Positions 10,581-19,747 of a stretch of DNA of 64,000 nucleotides are shown in pieces. The DNA lies in the NCBI GenBank assembly GCA_964036045.1, contig OZ038378.1, positions 57,325,408 through 57,389,407 of the forward strand, read 5' to 3'. The stretch is from Eutreptiella sp. 'Long Island Sound 2002' (taxonomy: Eukaryota; Euglenozoa; Euglenophyceae; Eutreptiales; Eutreptiaceae). The number at the start of each line of letters is the position of its first letter. The first letter of the stretch is position 1. Below the pieces are notes generated by a model that worked only from the letters and a program-made list of their open reading frames with translations, did not search any database and had not been told where the DNA came from. The position numbers and the translations under genes were made by a program.

Positions 10581-12041
10581 GTGGCCGAGAGCCCGGTCAC
10601 AGGCGCCGAGGCGCACGCGGCCAGGTCCAAATTGGACCGCACGCTTGAAGCGTCCGCTTTGTACCCCCCCGACTATTTCGCGTACCGGGACGAACTAAGG
10701 GCAGCCGAGTTAGCGCTAGTCAGTCGCGCAGCCTGCACCTCCTCCTTGGAAGTGTACGGGTCCGTGGCACGCTGTGGGTGGGATGAGTCCGATGCATGCC
10801 TACGGAAGCAGCGTGACCATGTGCAGCGCCTATGCTCCAGGCTCAGCCCGGCATGGAACTACGGGGAATGGGCAGCGGGATTCTACTCCCAGCTCTGCAT
10901 CAGGGTGGTGTCGGCGGACGGCCTCACGCCAGGCTACACCCCCGAGGAGGGATACTCCCAGGGCAACCCCTTCTCTGCCAACGGATATCAAGGCGCATCC
11001 GTCCTCGCCTCCTCTTCCCTCCCCTTCCCGAAGCACATACACATCCCCCCCTGGCCGTCCCCCACGACCCTGCCCGTCAATAGAGTTTGCTACAGCGATG
11101 ACCGCGCCTTCTTTGAACCCACCATAGCGCAGGTGTCCGTCATCGCGGGAGAGTGTGTGCGCGCGACGCTCCACACCAACGGGGTGCCCAACATGGACAA
11201 GTTGGAGTTTAGTTTCCACACACTCGATGTAGAGGGCCTCCCGCATCCGGCGGTGGTGGAAGTGCCCAGATTCAAGACGCGCACCCTCCCAGCCCCACCC
11301 CTCATCGTAGGCGTGCCAATTTTCCACACCCTCAAACCTACGGCCAAGCTCAGCGACCTGCTGCGCGCGTTCCGGTCAGTGTATCACTCCACCCGTGACA
11401 AACCCATGTCTCCCCTGCTGATGGTACGGTCCTTTGTAGCGTTTGCCCTATCCCGCTGGGACTTTGTGTTTTCTGGCGTGCTAGCCCCTCCGAGCTGGCA
11501 CCATGACCTACAGGTATACGCCCACAAGGCGTACCGGGCGGCCTTCGCCCTCCCACCATGGACGTGCAACGCGTTCCTGCACCTCCCGCTGCACGCTGGC
11601 GGCGTCGGATGCCCCTCCCTCCCCCTACGCAACCTCAGCCTTCTGACGATGACCTACCTGCATGCTTCGGTCAGCCGCAACCCCCTGTCCCGTGTGTCCG
11701 CGGTATACCTCCTGGACACTATGGCCCCTTTTTCGGAGGGCATGGCCTTGCCCACGGCCCTGGCCACCCTGCGCACGCGCGTCCACACCCACCCGTTCCC
11801 CCACCTGCGAGACATGCACGTGCACGCACACGTTACCTCCGACCACCCTCTGCCTAACGTCCTGTGGGTCGTCACGGACGGTGCCCTGACGGGACATCGA
11901 GTTGGCGGTGGAATAGTGTTCTACAGTCCCCGGCTCGGAGTCCTCCGGTCGTACAGTTTTGGCGTGTCGGTGGTCGTTGCCACGTCCGCGGATGCGGAGT
12001 GGCTGGCTAAGCTAGTCGCCCGGTCCCTCCTCCAGGGCTGA
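10581..12041 (+). pseudogene. LINE ORF2: reverse transcriptase and start of RNase H
   Basis: Same frame as the preceding segment. Contains RT motifs: GYTPEEGYSQGNPFSANGY (motif B, QG-x-P) and VNRVCYSDDRAFF (catalytic YSDD box). The thumb region follows, then an RNase H start: VLWVVTDGALTGHRVGGGI (first Asp) and TSADAEWLAKL (Glu). The frame closes at TGA (12039-12041), inside RNase H and in frame with the next segment, again explicable by one C-to-T change (CGA to TGA). The enzyme would reverse-transcribe the element RNA at the nicked target. Confidence 0.85.
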
Positions 12042-12080
12042 GAAGGCCAAGCCAGCTTCCTTGCGGATGCCACCGCGTCC

Positions 12081-13136
12081 ATGCACTGCGGATACACCAA
12101 AGCCCCCCCCCCTGCTTCCATCCTCAACCACCTCTTCAGGCAACTGGTCTCCGCCTCGGTGGGGGCCCAAGAGTCTTGGGTACGGGCGCAACATGACACG
12201 GGTCACACTCACACGGTGGCGGTGCTCCAGCGAGAAGCTCACCTGCTGGCCGCACATGGCGCCTCCCGAGCACTACCCTTCACTGCCCCACTCCTTCCCC
12301 TATTGCGCGGAGCCGCACTGGCTACCAGCGAAGGGCGCCTCCTCCTCAATGCACCACACAGTGTAACTCGCCTGCACGACCAGACCCTCATCCGAGAAGC
12401 GGCGCCCTTAGCAGCGTGGGATACTGCTGTCTGGAACGCCACAGCGTTCTCGGCCCTCCTCCTGAACTCCGCCCTCCCCCGGGCACCCCTAGTACTCGCC
12501 TTACGCTTGAGAGCGATACTGTTTCGCCCCCCCCCCACCTCCGTGCATTACTACACATGCGACTACTGCGATGCACACGTGGACCACCCCTGGTCCCACG
12601 TGGCCCACTCCTGCCCCACGTTTCTCGTGCGCAGCCAGTGGGCATTTGTGCGCCTCCTCACCACGGTACCCAAGGTGGCTGGGTCATACCTGCCTGACGG
12701 CACGACCGTCGTGCAACCAGACAACAACACCTCCATCACGGTGGCGCTTGAAACGGACCTACACACACCGTCCCCCCTCCCACCCCACAGGTGGTCTGTC
12801 TATTCCCCCTCTGGCCTAGTCAGGTCCCCGCACCCCTCCTCAGCAGCTCGGGACGGCACGGGCGACCGTGTTCGTGTGGTCCTGGAGGCGATGGCTGACG
12901 GATCCCCCCGACTCACAGGCCTACTGATGGTCCTGGACACCCTGGAGTGGCCCACTCGGCCCAGCTCAACCCTCAACCCGCATGTGGCGGAGCTCCGCAC
13001 CCATGTCCTACCACTGTCGGTAGCGTTCCTCGCCCGATGGACCACGTGCCACCTACAACACTGGCGAATGGTAGCGGGGGGTCGGCTACCCATGCGCATG
13101 CCCCCCCCCCCACTGCGCGGTGGGCCCCCACAGTGA
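12081..13136 (+). pseudogene. LINE ORF2: RNase H end and CCHC knuckle
   Basis: Continues the ORF2 frame after the TGA. It starts within RNase H: FLADATASMHCGY just upstream (third Asp), then VRAQHDTGHTHTVAVLQREAH, the C-terminal His/Asp block. After an alpha-helical region comes YYTCDYCDAHVDHPWSHVAHSC, the CCHC zinc knuckle typical of LINE ORF2 C-termini. The tail meets an 11-C run (about 13099-13110), after which another frame continues. Confidence 0.8.
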
Positions 13137-13351
13137 CATTTCTGGTACACCCCAATCTACAGGACCCGTCCATAGCGCACCTTGTGCAGGTACACCCAGG
13201 GCCCCTGATGGTCCTAACCATTGCCACCGCCTTACAACCCTTGCTCCTCATTCTACCTGGACCCATGAACACTCTGGCCGTCCGGCAGCACGTGCTCCTG
13301 TGGGACGCAGCGGTAGTTCACACACTACCGACACAAGAACGCTTCCAGTAA
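13105..13351 (+). pseudogene. LINE ORF2 carboxy-terminus after C-run frameshift
   Basis: Frame +2 beyond the C run encodes TVTFLVHPNLQDPSIAHLV and a Leu-rich stretch to a TAA at 13349-13351. Composition and codon use match ORF2, while the original frame stops at once. I read it as the real ORF2 end displaced by a homopolymer length change. Confidence 0.5.
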
Positions 13352-13570
13352 AGAGTCTCGACCCACTTTCTGTTCCTTGCATGTCCCGTGCCCCGAGCCC
13401 CATGCACTTGCCAGCACAAGCACGTCCGCACTAGGAGGTGTATACCCCGCTCTCGCACCGCATGGTTCGGGGGTGAGTGCGGTGCGCCTGAGCCTAGCTT
13501 CCCCAATGCGAGGCACTCCGTGGGCCCCTAAGGCCCTCTTCGGATCGGGAAGACAAGCCCAAAGCCCAAA
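13352..13570 (+). other. LINE 3' UTR and AAAGCCC tail
   Basis: About 220 bp of non-coding sequence ends in AAGCCC-AAAGCCC-AAAGCCC directly against the target duplication. A short tandem tail replaces poly(A), as in some non-LTR families. Confidence 0.7.
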
Positions 13571-13586
13571 GCCCAGTGCTTGGAAA
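13571..13586. repeat. Target-site duplication of the LINE, right copy
   Basis: GCCCAGTGCTTGGAAA, identical to 4801-4816. Minus-strand translation across it reads LLFPSTG, which continues as PGGMCEVFLG at the other copy; gene B copy 2 reads IFPGTGPAGMCEVFLG. Confidence 0.9.
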
Positions 13587-13878
13587 GAGGAGCAGGATGG
13601 CATACTCATTGATGCGATGCCGTTGCCGGTCAGATCCATCCAACAACAAGGCGATGAACAATGCCCTTTGCAAGGTCTCTGACACACCATCTTGCATGGC
13701 GCCATGCATTGCGACCATGGCCTTCTCAACTATCCATCGCCGAGAGGCATGATGGCCCGGTTCGGAGGTCAACGCACAATGCAGAAGAATGCGTTCACTG
13801 ATTGCACGGGTGGATGTGCACATGCGGAGGCCAATGTACACCTCCACCAAGCGTGACAAAATGGCTGCCACCGCATCG

Positions 13879-13938
<60 letters not shown>

Positions 13939-14976
13939 TACACCGAGGTCCATGCCCTCACCCCTAATGAACACAGTGCTCCTCTGTGCCACATTGACTG
14001 CACACGCAGATGCACTGGGGCACGGTGCCCGAAAACGTTGTGCACAATGCACCCGGAAACTCTCCTCGGCGGCCAAGTGGTGGCGGCCAAGGTTATCAAT
14101 TTTCTTGCGGCTGCTGGTCGTGCCACGTGACACACCAAGGTGACCCTCCAGGACATCTTTACGCCATCCCTTTGGTGTATCGATCATCATACGCATGCCC
14201 ATGCCATATGTTCCATTCACCAAGGCTGTAGCAGCCTTCGGTGGCCGCTTCACGCCTGGACAATCCGTTTCAGCAGCCCATGAACAACAAATGCACATTA
14301 CACCCCCTTGAACAGTGAACTGCAACTGCCAATGCTCATCCACAAGCCCTTGCAGTGTCTTTGGCCCTGCTGTCTGTTGCTTTGGGGCTGCCCCCATCAT
14401 CACAGAAAAAGCATTGCTCCCCGTTGCTGCCAATGCAGCAGATCGGGCTCTATCCTGTTCTATGGACTCGGAAACAGACCGGTGCGACATGCCCTGACCT
14501 GCATGCCTCTCATCCCACTCCTTCTCATGACGTGCCCGGAGATGAGCCTGGTGGGCTTGCACACGGACCTGCAGATGCTGTTTCACCCGTACCCTTGGCT
14601 TTTGTACAAGTTTTGCCACAGCTTCAATGAACTCGGTGGTGGGCTGCACATCCCCCACATGTGTGGTATATCCGGGGTCACCCGTTGGCAGCGCCATGGC
14701 TGGCAACTGGGTGTTACTTGGCACGCTCGGGGCATGCCTGTTGACAGTTGGTGCTGCAAACTGTGAGGGGTGCGGGTTGTGCGTCCCCAATGTGGTTGGT
14801 AGACTCTGGGTCACCCGTTGCCAGCGCCATGGCTGGCAACGGGGTGTTACGTGGCATGCTCCGGACATGCCTGTCGACAGTTGTTGCTGCAGACTGAGAG
14901 GGGGCATCACGTACACCACGATTGCTTTGTGAACCGCCCTGTGACAGACCCACCATCTCCGTGGGAGTACGCTCAT
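13587..14976 (-). pseudogene. hAT-like transposase, Cys-rich and first catalytic part (gene B, copy 1)
   Basis: Minus-strand frames continue gene B after the USP-like part. They encode a charged helical region (VAKLVQKPRVRVKQHLQVRV), a conserved Cys-rich stretch VQGGVMCICCSWAAETDCPG, LVNGTYGMGMRM, and HLGVSRGTTSSRKK. The transposase core starts with VYIGLRMCTSTRAISERILLH, SRRWIVEKAMVAMHGAMQD and LLLDGSDRQRHRINEYAIL, the first catalytic Asp region of hAT enzymes. A (TA)n run (13882-13936) interrupts the reading between the two halves, and the LINE breaks it at 13586. Copy 2 has the matching protein at 39.9-40.4 and 34.2-34.7 kb. The Cys-rich stretch could be a BED-like or other DNA-binding finger; I cannot settle which. 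Confidence 0.65.
13882..13936. repeat. (TA)n microsatellite inside transposase
   Basis: 55 bp of uninterrupted TA. Copy 2 lacks it at the matching place (between GEAMDIVL and SDVEAAILSRL), so it expanded after the copies diverged. Confidence 0.97.
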
Positions 14977-15391
14977 ACAATAGGAATGTCACCTTTCGTG
15001 AAGTGGCTGGGGGCCTTCCCCTGGTCACTGACGCATCATCACACAACCACCACACATTGCGAACTAAAATGTGAGCAATAAAGTGCCCTTGCTCCCTAGT
15101 TGGTCCAACATGTAGCACCATGGCCCGCAGGGACCAATGGTACCCATTGATATCCACAAACTCATGATCCACCGTCAAGCTATGAAGCTGTTGATTGTGG
15201 ACATGGAGTGGAGCCCACTTGTTGAACACTAGTGACGATAGTACAATGGCCTCCTGGATATCCCCCCCACAGCCACATGGGGGGGCGTTTGAAGGGCGGC
15301 CCAACGAACGGCCCCTCATTCCCTCCCTCATTCGCACCCGCACGCTCTGGCCCTGGTTAGTAACATGCAACACTTCGGCAGACATTCCCAT
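14714..15391 (-). pseudogene. USP-like domain, His-box half (gene B, copy 1)
   Basis: A 225-codon frame. HWSLRAMVLHVGPTREQGHF followed by IAHILVRNVWWLCDDASVT matches the C-terminal box of ubiquitin-specific peptidases (hydrophobic strand, GHF/GHY with catalytic His, then W...DD). It precedes VTFLLYERTPTE, like the final strand of the fold. The Cys-box half lies just upstream in another frame. Copy 2 repeats this at 40410-41006 with EEGHFVVYVVFKDKWWLCD. USPs cleave ubiquitin from proteins; the likely role, protecting transposition proteins or acting on host chromatin, is speculation. The tail is Pro/Ala/Met-rich linker. Confidence 0.6.
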
Positions 15392-15936
15392 GGCTCATGA
15401 GACAAGCAGTCAGACAGAGAACGAACACCAGCACGAACCGGTTTCGGTAGGATGTGCTTCCAACACTCAGCGACCTCGGAATGCTGCATCCACTCAAACT
15501 TGGGAGCCCTCCTGACACATTGACACCGACCACTACACTGGCACATACTAACAGTTGGCTATCCCTCATCCGCCAACAGGCGTGCAACGGCATGTGGACG
15601 GTACACAACACCTGTCATACCTGCCACAATGTCACCCCAACGTGTAGCCCACACCGCCACATCATCTCGGCACTCATCATGGAAGGCCTCCTGTCCACCA
15701 GAGGCTAGCAGGAGGCATTGCAACGTTGTACCAAGCCAACACCAATTGTGACTTGGGGGGTTCGCCATGCCACATGGCCGTTGCCGTGCTCCACCTTGCG
15801 GACCGCCACTAACCTGCAGGCAGGCGGAAGGCATGTTGCTGCAAGAACTTGCGGTGCGAAGGAGGCAAACTCTGCCATTCTCCACGGCCGTAAAGCACCA
15901 CCAATCGCCTATCCCCTTTCCATGGGCAAGTAGCAT
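15328..15936 (-). pseudogene. USP-like domain, Cys-box half (gene B, copy 1)
   Basis: Frames here encode NPPSHNWCWLGTTLQCLLLA, matching the USP Cys box (N-x-C...T/S-x-LQ-x-L; catalytic Cys in NWC). About 90 residues on come CQCSGRCQCV and APKFEWMQHSEVAECWKH, a Cys-rich segment in the position of the USP fingers. Stops and shifts divide the reading near 15559. Copy 2 has NPYGYNWCWWGTTLQCLL at about 41.55 kb followed by CKCQAPAPKFQWMRQ. The retention of Cys box, finger-like Cys and His box in order in both copies is the reason for the call. Confidence 0.55.
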
Positions 15937-16063
15937 GCCATGCCCCAGTGCGGACCACTACAGGTCACCTATCGACAAGGTACCTATGCCCCGGACGGCT
16001 AATGCCATCTGGGCACTGCCTTCTCCCTGGTCTGCCATGCGGACCACTGCCAACGCCTCCCTC

Positions 16064-17488
16064 TTACACCCAGATGTCACCACCCACGGGCCGCCCCGTG
16101 GAGAACACTGCTGACCATGGGGTACTATCAAAACGATGTTGATGGGGAGATGTCGTCTCATTGGATGACAGATGTATTGTAGTCCATGTGAACCACTCTG
16201 GCACCAACTCCCTTGCAATGCGGTTCACCATCATCACAAGGGGGCCATGCTCCTGTGTCCCTTGCACAAGCCGCGACCGGCGACAATCCCCTTTCGCTGT
16301 ATGTCCTTTGCTCCCACCGACACCCAACTGCAACCTTCGCAAGGAGAACTGCCCTAACGTCTCTCTAGTGTACAGCAGTGTCCCCATTATGCCATGCAAG
16401 ACACAAAAAGGTGCTAACTGCAACGAGCGGTCGGAGCTGGCGCCCCGGTAATGTCCTCCCGGCCGGTGCCCATCACGTTCGGCCTCACCAACGACGATCA
16501 CGCATGCTTGTTCACAAGCTTCCTCCATCTCTTGGATTGTATGGTACACTTTGGCTTCTCCCATACCCGGACTCCAAACTGCAGCAGACGTCACGGCAGT
16601 GTCCGGGCCAAACCTTGAATCCAATATTTTGGGTGTGTTTGTACGCAACAACACAACCTTCCCATCGATGTGGTGGGCGAGATGTTGAAAATGGTGGGGC
16701 CTTCCCCCCCAGGGCTTCCCTTCCCAATTATTCTCTTCCAAGGCCCTACAGACACTTAGAGCACTCTCCTTAACCTCTATCCCACACCGTTCCTTGTACA
16801 TTGTTGTTGCCTGGACTCGCAGGTCCACTCCAGTTAAGGGGGTCTGACTGCGGAGCGCATGGAGGCTGAGGGCAGTTGCATAAAAAAAACATGCACCAGC
16901 GACATACTCATCATGTGCCAAACGTAACTTCAGTTGCCGGATGGTAGACAGCTCCCTACCGGCAGGAGCCTTGATTTTATCCACCTCAACCTTCTGGTTA
17001 GGATTGTCACAGTCAATTGTTGCGGCCTCGTCCACCCCTTGCCGCACACGCTTTGCAGCAGGCATGGGGTTGGGATCCCTAGGCATTGCTTTCTTGCCTG
17101 AGGGGGGGCTGTTACATGGCTGTGACCCATCTGTGCTGGTCGGACTAGGTGCCGTGACAGTGCATGCCGTCCCCAAACTGTGCTCCATATTTGGGGATGA
17201 CATTTCACTATCTTGCCCACTCAATGAAACCTGTGGTGGGCGCTGTGCTTGGGGCATAGGGGATCCCTGATCAAAGAGTGACTCGGCACCGCAACCGGGT
17301 TGTGGCGTTAGGCATTCTTCTGCAGCACGTGGCCCTATGTTCTCCATTACCTCTCGGCCCTGGTTCTCATCGTCAGCATGCACACCACCTGCAACTTCGG
17401 GTGCACCTAGGGGTCCACATCGCAGCGCACAGGCTGGGACGTTGGACGCACTTGGATCACCTCTGCGGGGATCCTGGTCAGCAGTCAT
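16064..17488 (-). pseudogene. OTU-like cysteine peptidase region (gene B, copy 1)
   Basis: A 474-codon frame. The first 170 residues are Pro/Ser-rich linker with KKAMPRDPNPMPAAKRVRQG, a possible nuclear signal. Then comes an OTU-like fold: YVAGACFFYATALSLHALR (catalytic Cys in ACF), VDLRVQATTMYKE, KPWGGRPHHFQHLAHHIDGK (OTU WGG..E/H..ALA-like block), and RPGGHYRG (catalytic His). Further conserved blocks are QLAPFCVLHGIMGTLL, GHTAKGDCRRSRLVQ and LVNRIARELVPEWFTWTTI, with STPWSAVFSTGRP at the end. OTU enzymes are deubiquitinases. OTU domains are known in some Helitrons; here it is joined to a hAT-like transposase. Annotation as OTU rests on motif order and needs a profile search. Confidence 0.55.
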
Positions 17489-17493
17489 AGGAG

Positions 17494-18915
17494 TTAAGGC
17501 GGGGGGGGGTGGGGGGGGGGTTCCTGTGCTTCACCAAGGGTGCCAGCTGTGCCTATGGCCTCCTTTGTGCCCCCTTCCAGGTGCATAGCACATGCATCGT
17601 TGGGTGTACCGTTGTCATCAAGGACACCGACAGATGCATCTTGGGATCCGAGTCGCAGCGCACAGGGTGGGACGTTGGACTGGCTTGGGGCACCTCCGGG
17701 GGGATCCTGGTCAGGTGCCGGGGGTCCTGGGGGGGGGGGGGGTTGCACCCCAGCCTCTGCCATGGCTTCCAATAAAAGCTCCATGGCCTCCTCCCCTGCA
17801 TCATCTGTCCATGCATTGTTCACCACACGGACACCAGCATGGAGGTATCCCAAGTGGTTGTGGGGTACCTCGGGGCTGAAAGGGGTGCACCTCAGTATCA
17901 CATCGCTACTCTCTTGCATGGGAATCTGCATGGACTCTGCAAAGTGGCGTCCCACCGTATAGGTAGCCACCAGGCTCTCCTCTGACAGGGGCTCGCGCCG
18001 TTGCTCCCCCAAGCCTTGCATCGCAATGCGGACACACCGGGCAATGCCATGGCACGTTGTCATCACGGCTTGGTCGAACTGTTGCTGTCTGGTCAGCTGC
18101 ACCGTCATAGGTGCTGGATTGGGTGGGACGCTGGGTTGAGGTCCGGGACTGCAAGTGGACGTTGAGCTTTCGGGCAACAGGGAGCTCCGTCGACTACCCC
18201 AAGATCCAGGGTTCCCCTGTCCAGTGGGACCCGTGCCACCGGCTGGCGCGGACACTCTCTGTCGACCACCCCCGGATCCTGGGGTCCCCTGTTCTTTCGA
18301 TCCCTTCCCGTTGGCCGGCAACAGTGAGTTCCGGCGGCTCGGAGGTGCCACCAAATCACTTGTGAATGGCCGTGTTGCACTTGCTGCATGTGGCCAAAAG
18401 TACTGCATTGTGCCCAAGGGTACTCTCCGTACAAAAACCACATACATCCTCTCCACAGCGGGTGTGGGGCACTTGGTCTCCCCTCTCCAGAAAGGCCATG
18501 AGTCCACAAGTGGCAAGGCATACACAATGTCATTCCATGCCTCTAGCCAAGCAACTTTGCTAACGCTCAAGGGGTGTCCAGCAATGGCCCCTCGTCGACT
18601 CCCCACTTTCCCACGGTCTTGCTCATACTTTTTTATCCGGTCCCAGAGGTCTGAGGCTGCCTTATGGTACTCCACAACAGCACCTCCATCCTCCCACGTG
18701 CAATTTGGACTGCCCTCTTGGCTGTACATCAGGGGGCACAGTGCTGCAAGTCCATGGGTAGGGACGACATCAAGGGCACATGTTGCCATGTGCATTGCCA
18801 ACTTCCTGTAGTAGATGGCCTCCCGTTCTGGTGGGGCATGCCACCCTGCTCGCCAAGGGCTAGACGGAATCCCATTTTCATCTGGGCAGCTTCCATGGTG
18901 TCCCTTGGGGGCCAT
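17494..18915 (-). pseudogene. Conserved N-terminal domain of gene B, copy 1
   Basis: A 473-codon frame upstream of the OTU part, separated from it by a G/C-run frameshift near 17500. The conserved core, also in copy 2, includes SDLWDRIKKYEQDRGKVGSR, DIVYALPLVDSWPF, then QQQFDQAVMTTCHGIARCV, SLVATYTVGRHFAESMQIP and CTPFSPEVPHNHLGYLHAGV with VVNNAWTDD. I recognise no family; the pattern is helical and it is probably a folded domain with Pro/Gly-rich linkers on both sides. Strong conservation with 43879-44178 and 43.2-43.85 kb argues for a real protein. There is no signal peptide or membrane segment. Confidence 0.6.
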
Positions 18916-19149
18916 TCAGGTTGCTGGGCCATTTGTAGGAGGCTGCCTCACAACGGTTAAAGGTTGTGGCCTCTTGCGTGGTCCACAAGGTGCAGTTCGA
19001 TGGGCACTTGTTGGTGACCACAACTCAGGAGGACAATCTGGTCCCGGACCCCGATACTCGAAGTGGTAGGCTGCTTCCTCCTTGGGTTCTTGCGCGGGCC
19101 CACTTGATGCCATTGCGTGGTATGAACGTAGACCCTGGTTGAGGCGCAA
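18916..19149 (-). pseudogene. Extreme N-terminal block of gene B, copy 1
   Basis: Encodes YHFEYRGPGPDCPPELW, then PCGPRKRPQPLTVV. Copy 2 reads WHFKYHVPALDCPPELWEP and PCKARRPPKPLTVV on the minus strand at 45.79-45.93 kb. The conserved DCPPELW...PC...RP.PLTVV block has two Cys and may bind a metal; unknown family. A stop after PTNGPAT ends this frame before the 17.5-18.9 kb domain. Confidence 0.55.
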
Positions 19150-19640
19150 CGGCCGGGGACCAAGGGCAAACTTCTGCGCCTCAAGGGCTAGCAGTAGCTG
19201 GGTACGGGTGCGGGATGGACGATGACCGAGGTCGAGGCGCGGCGGCCAGGGACCAAGGGCGAACTCCTGCGGCTCGGCAGCCTGCAGTGGTTATGGACGA
19301 GGACCGAGGTCGAGGCGCGGCGGCCAAGGACCAAGGGCGAACTCCTGCGGCTCGGCGGCCTGCAGTGGATGTGGTGGGGTATGGACGACAACAGAGGTAG
19401 AGGCGCGGCGGCCAAGGACCAATGGCCAGCTCCTGCGGCTCGGTGGCCTGCAGTGTGTGGGTAGGGGGACGGCTAATGACCGTGGTCGCGGCGCTGTGGC
19501 CAGGGACCAAGGGCCAACTTCTGTGGCTCAAGGGCCAGCAGTAGGTGGGTTGGGGGATGCGGGATGCCCCTGGTCGAGGCGCTGCGGCCACAGACCAAGG
19601 GGCAACTCCTGCAGCTCAGAGGCTAGCACAGGTGAGGTAC
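19150..19640 (-). repeat. 80-bp coding-type repeats at gene B start, copy 1
   Basis: About six units of roughly 80 bp with core GGGCGAACTCCTGCGGCTCG. On the minus strand one frame gives a recurring LQATEPQELAIGPWP-type peptide. The same repeat type, 88 bp long, occupies the start of gene A (27240-27770), and a related one starts gene A of copy 2 (54.7-55.33 kb). Confidence 0.7.
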
Positions 19641-19722
19641 AGGTATCTGGGTCGTAGACGCTATGGTCAAGACCACAGACAACTTCTTCACCTCACTGGT
19701 GAAGTTAGTGGCAGAAAAGGCG
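19640..19722 (-). promoter_or_regulatory. Shared 5' module upstream of gene B
   Basis: On the plus strand, CAGGTATCTGGGTCGTAGACG followed by TTCTTCACCTCACTGGTGAAG. It is a diverged copy of the modules at 27775-27890 and 28858-28985. In all three places it lies directly upstream of the coding start of an element gene, so it is probably a common promoter or 5' UTR. No TATA box or start site can be assigned by eye. Confidence 0.45.
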
Positions 19723-19747
19723 CAACAAAGTCTGCACGAAGAGGCAC

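Larger units (their letters stand above)
4817..13570 (+). mobile_element. Non-LTR retrotransposon (APE-type LINE with RNase H)
   Basis: An 8.75-kb element in plus orientation, inserted into minus-strand gene B. Order: 5' UTR of about 1 kb with 50-bp repeats and two tRNA-like patches; ORF1 (5821-7905); ORF2 with zinc finger, APE endonuclease, reverse transcriptase (YSDD), RNase H and a CCHC knuckle (about 7924-13351); short 3' UTR; AAAGCCC-repeat tail in place of poly(A). It is flanked by GCCCAGTGCTTGGAAA, and removing the element plus one copy restores the transposase frame, so the 5' end is probably full length. RNase H after RT, a separate ORF1 and a C-terminal CCHC fit the I/Tad/R1-type group; I cannot place it more closely. 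ORF2 has two stops and C-run frameshifts, so this copy is inactive as read. Confidence 0.9.

Noticed and set aside
7924-13351. Stop-codon reassignment in the genome
   Set aside because: Breaks use TAG, TGA and TAA in different genes, and intact frames end at ordinary stops; decay explains it better.
13789-14143. Plus-strand frames with Ile-Tyr runs
   Set aside because: Produced by (TA)n inside the minus-strand transposase; the minus strand has homologous protein in copy 2.
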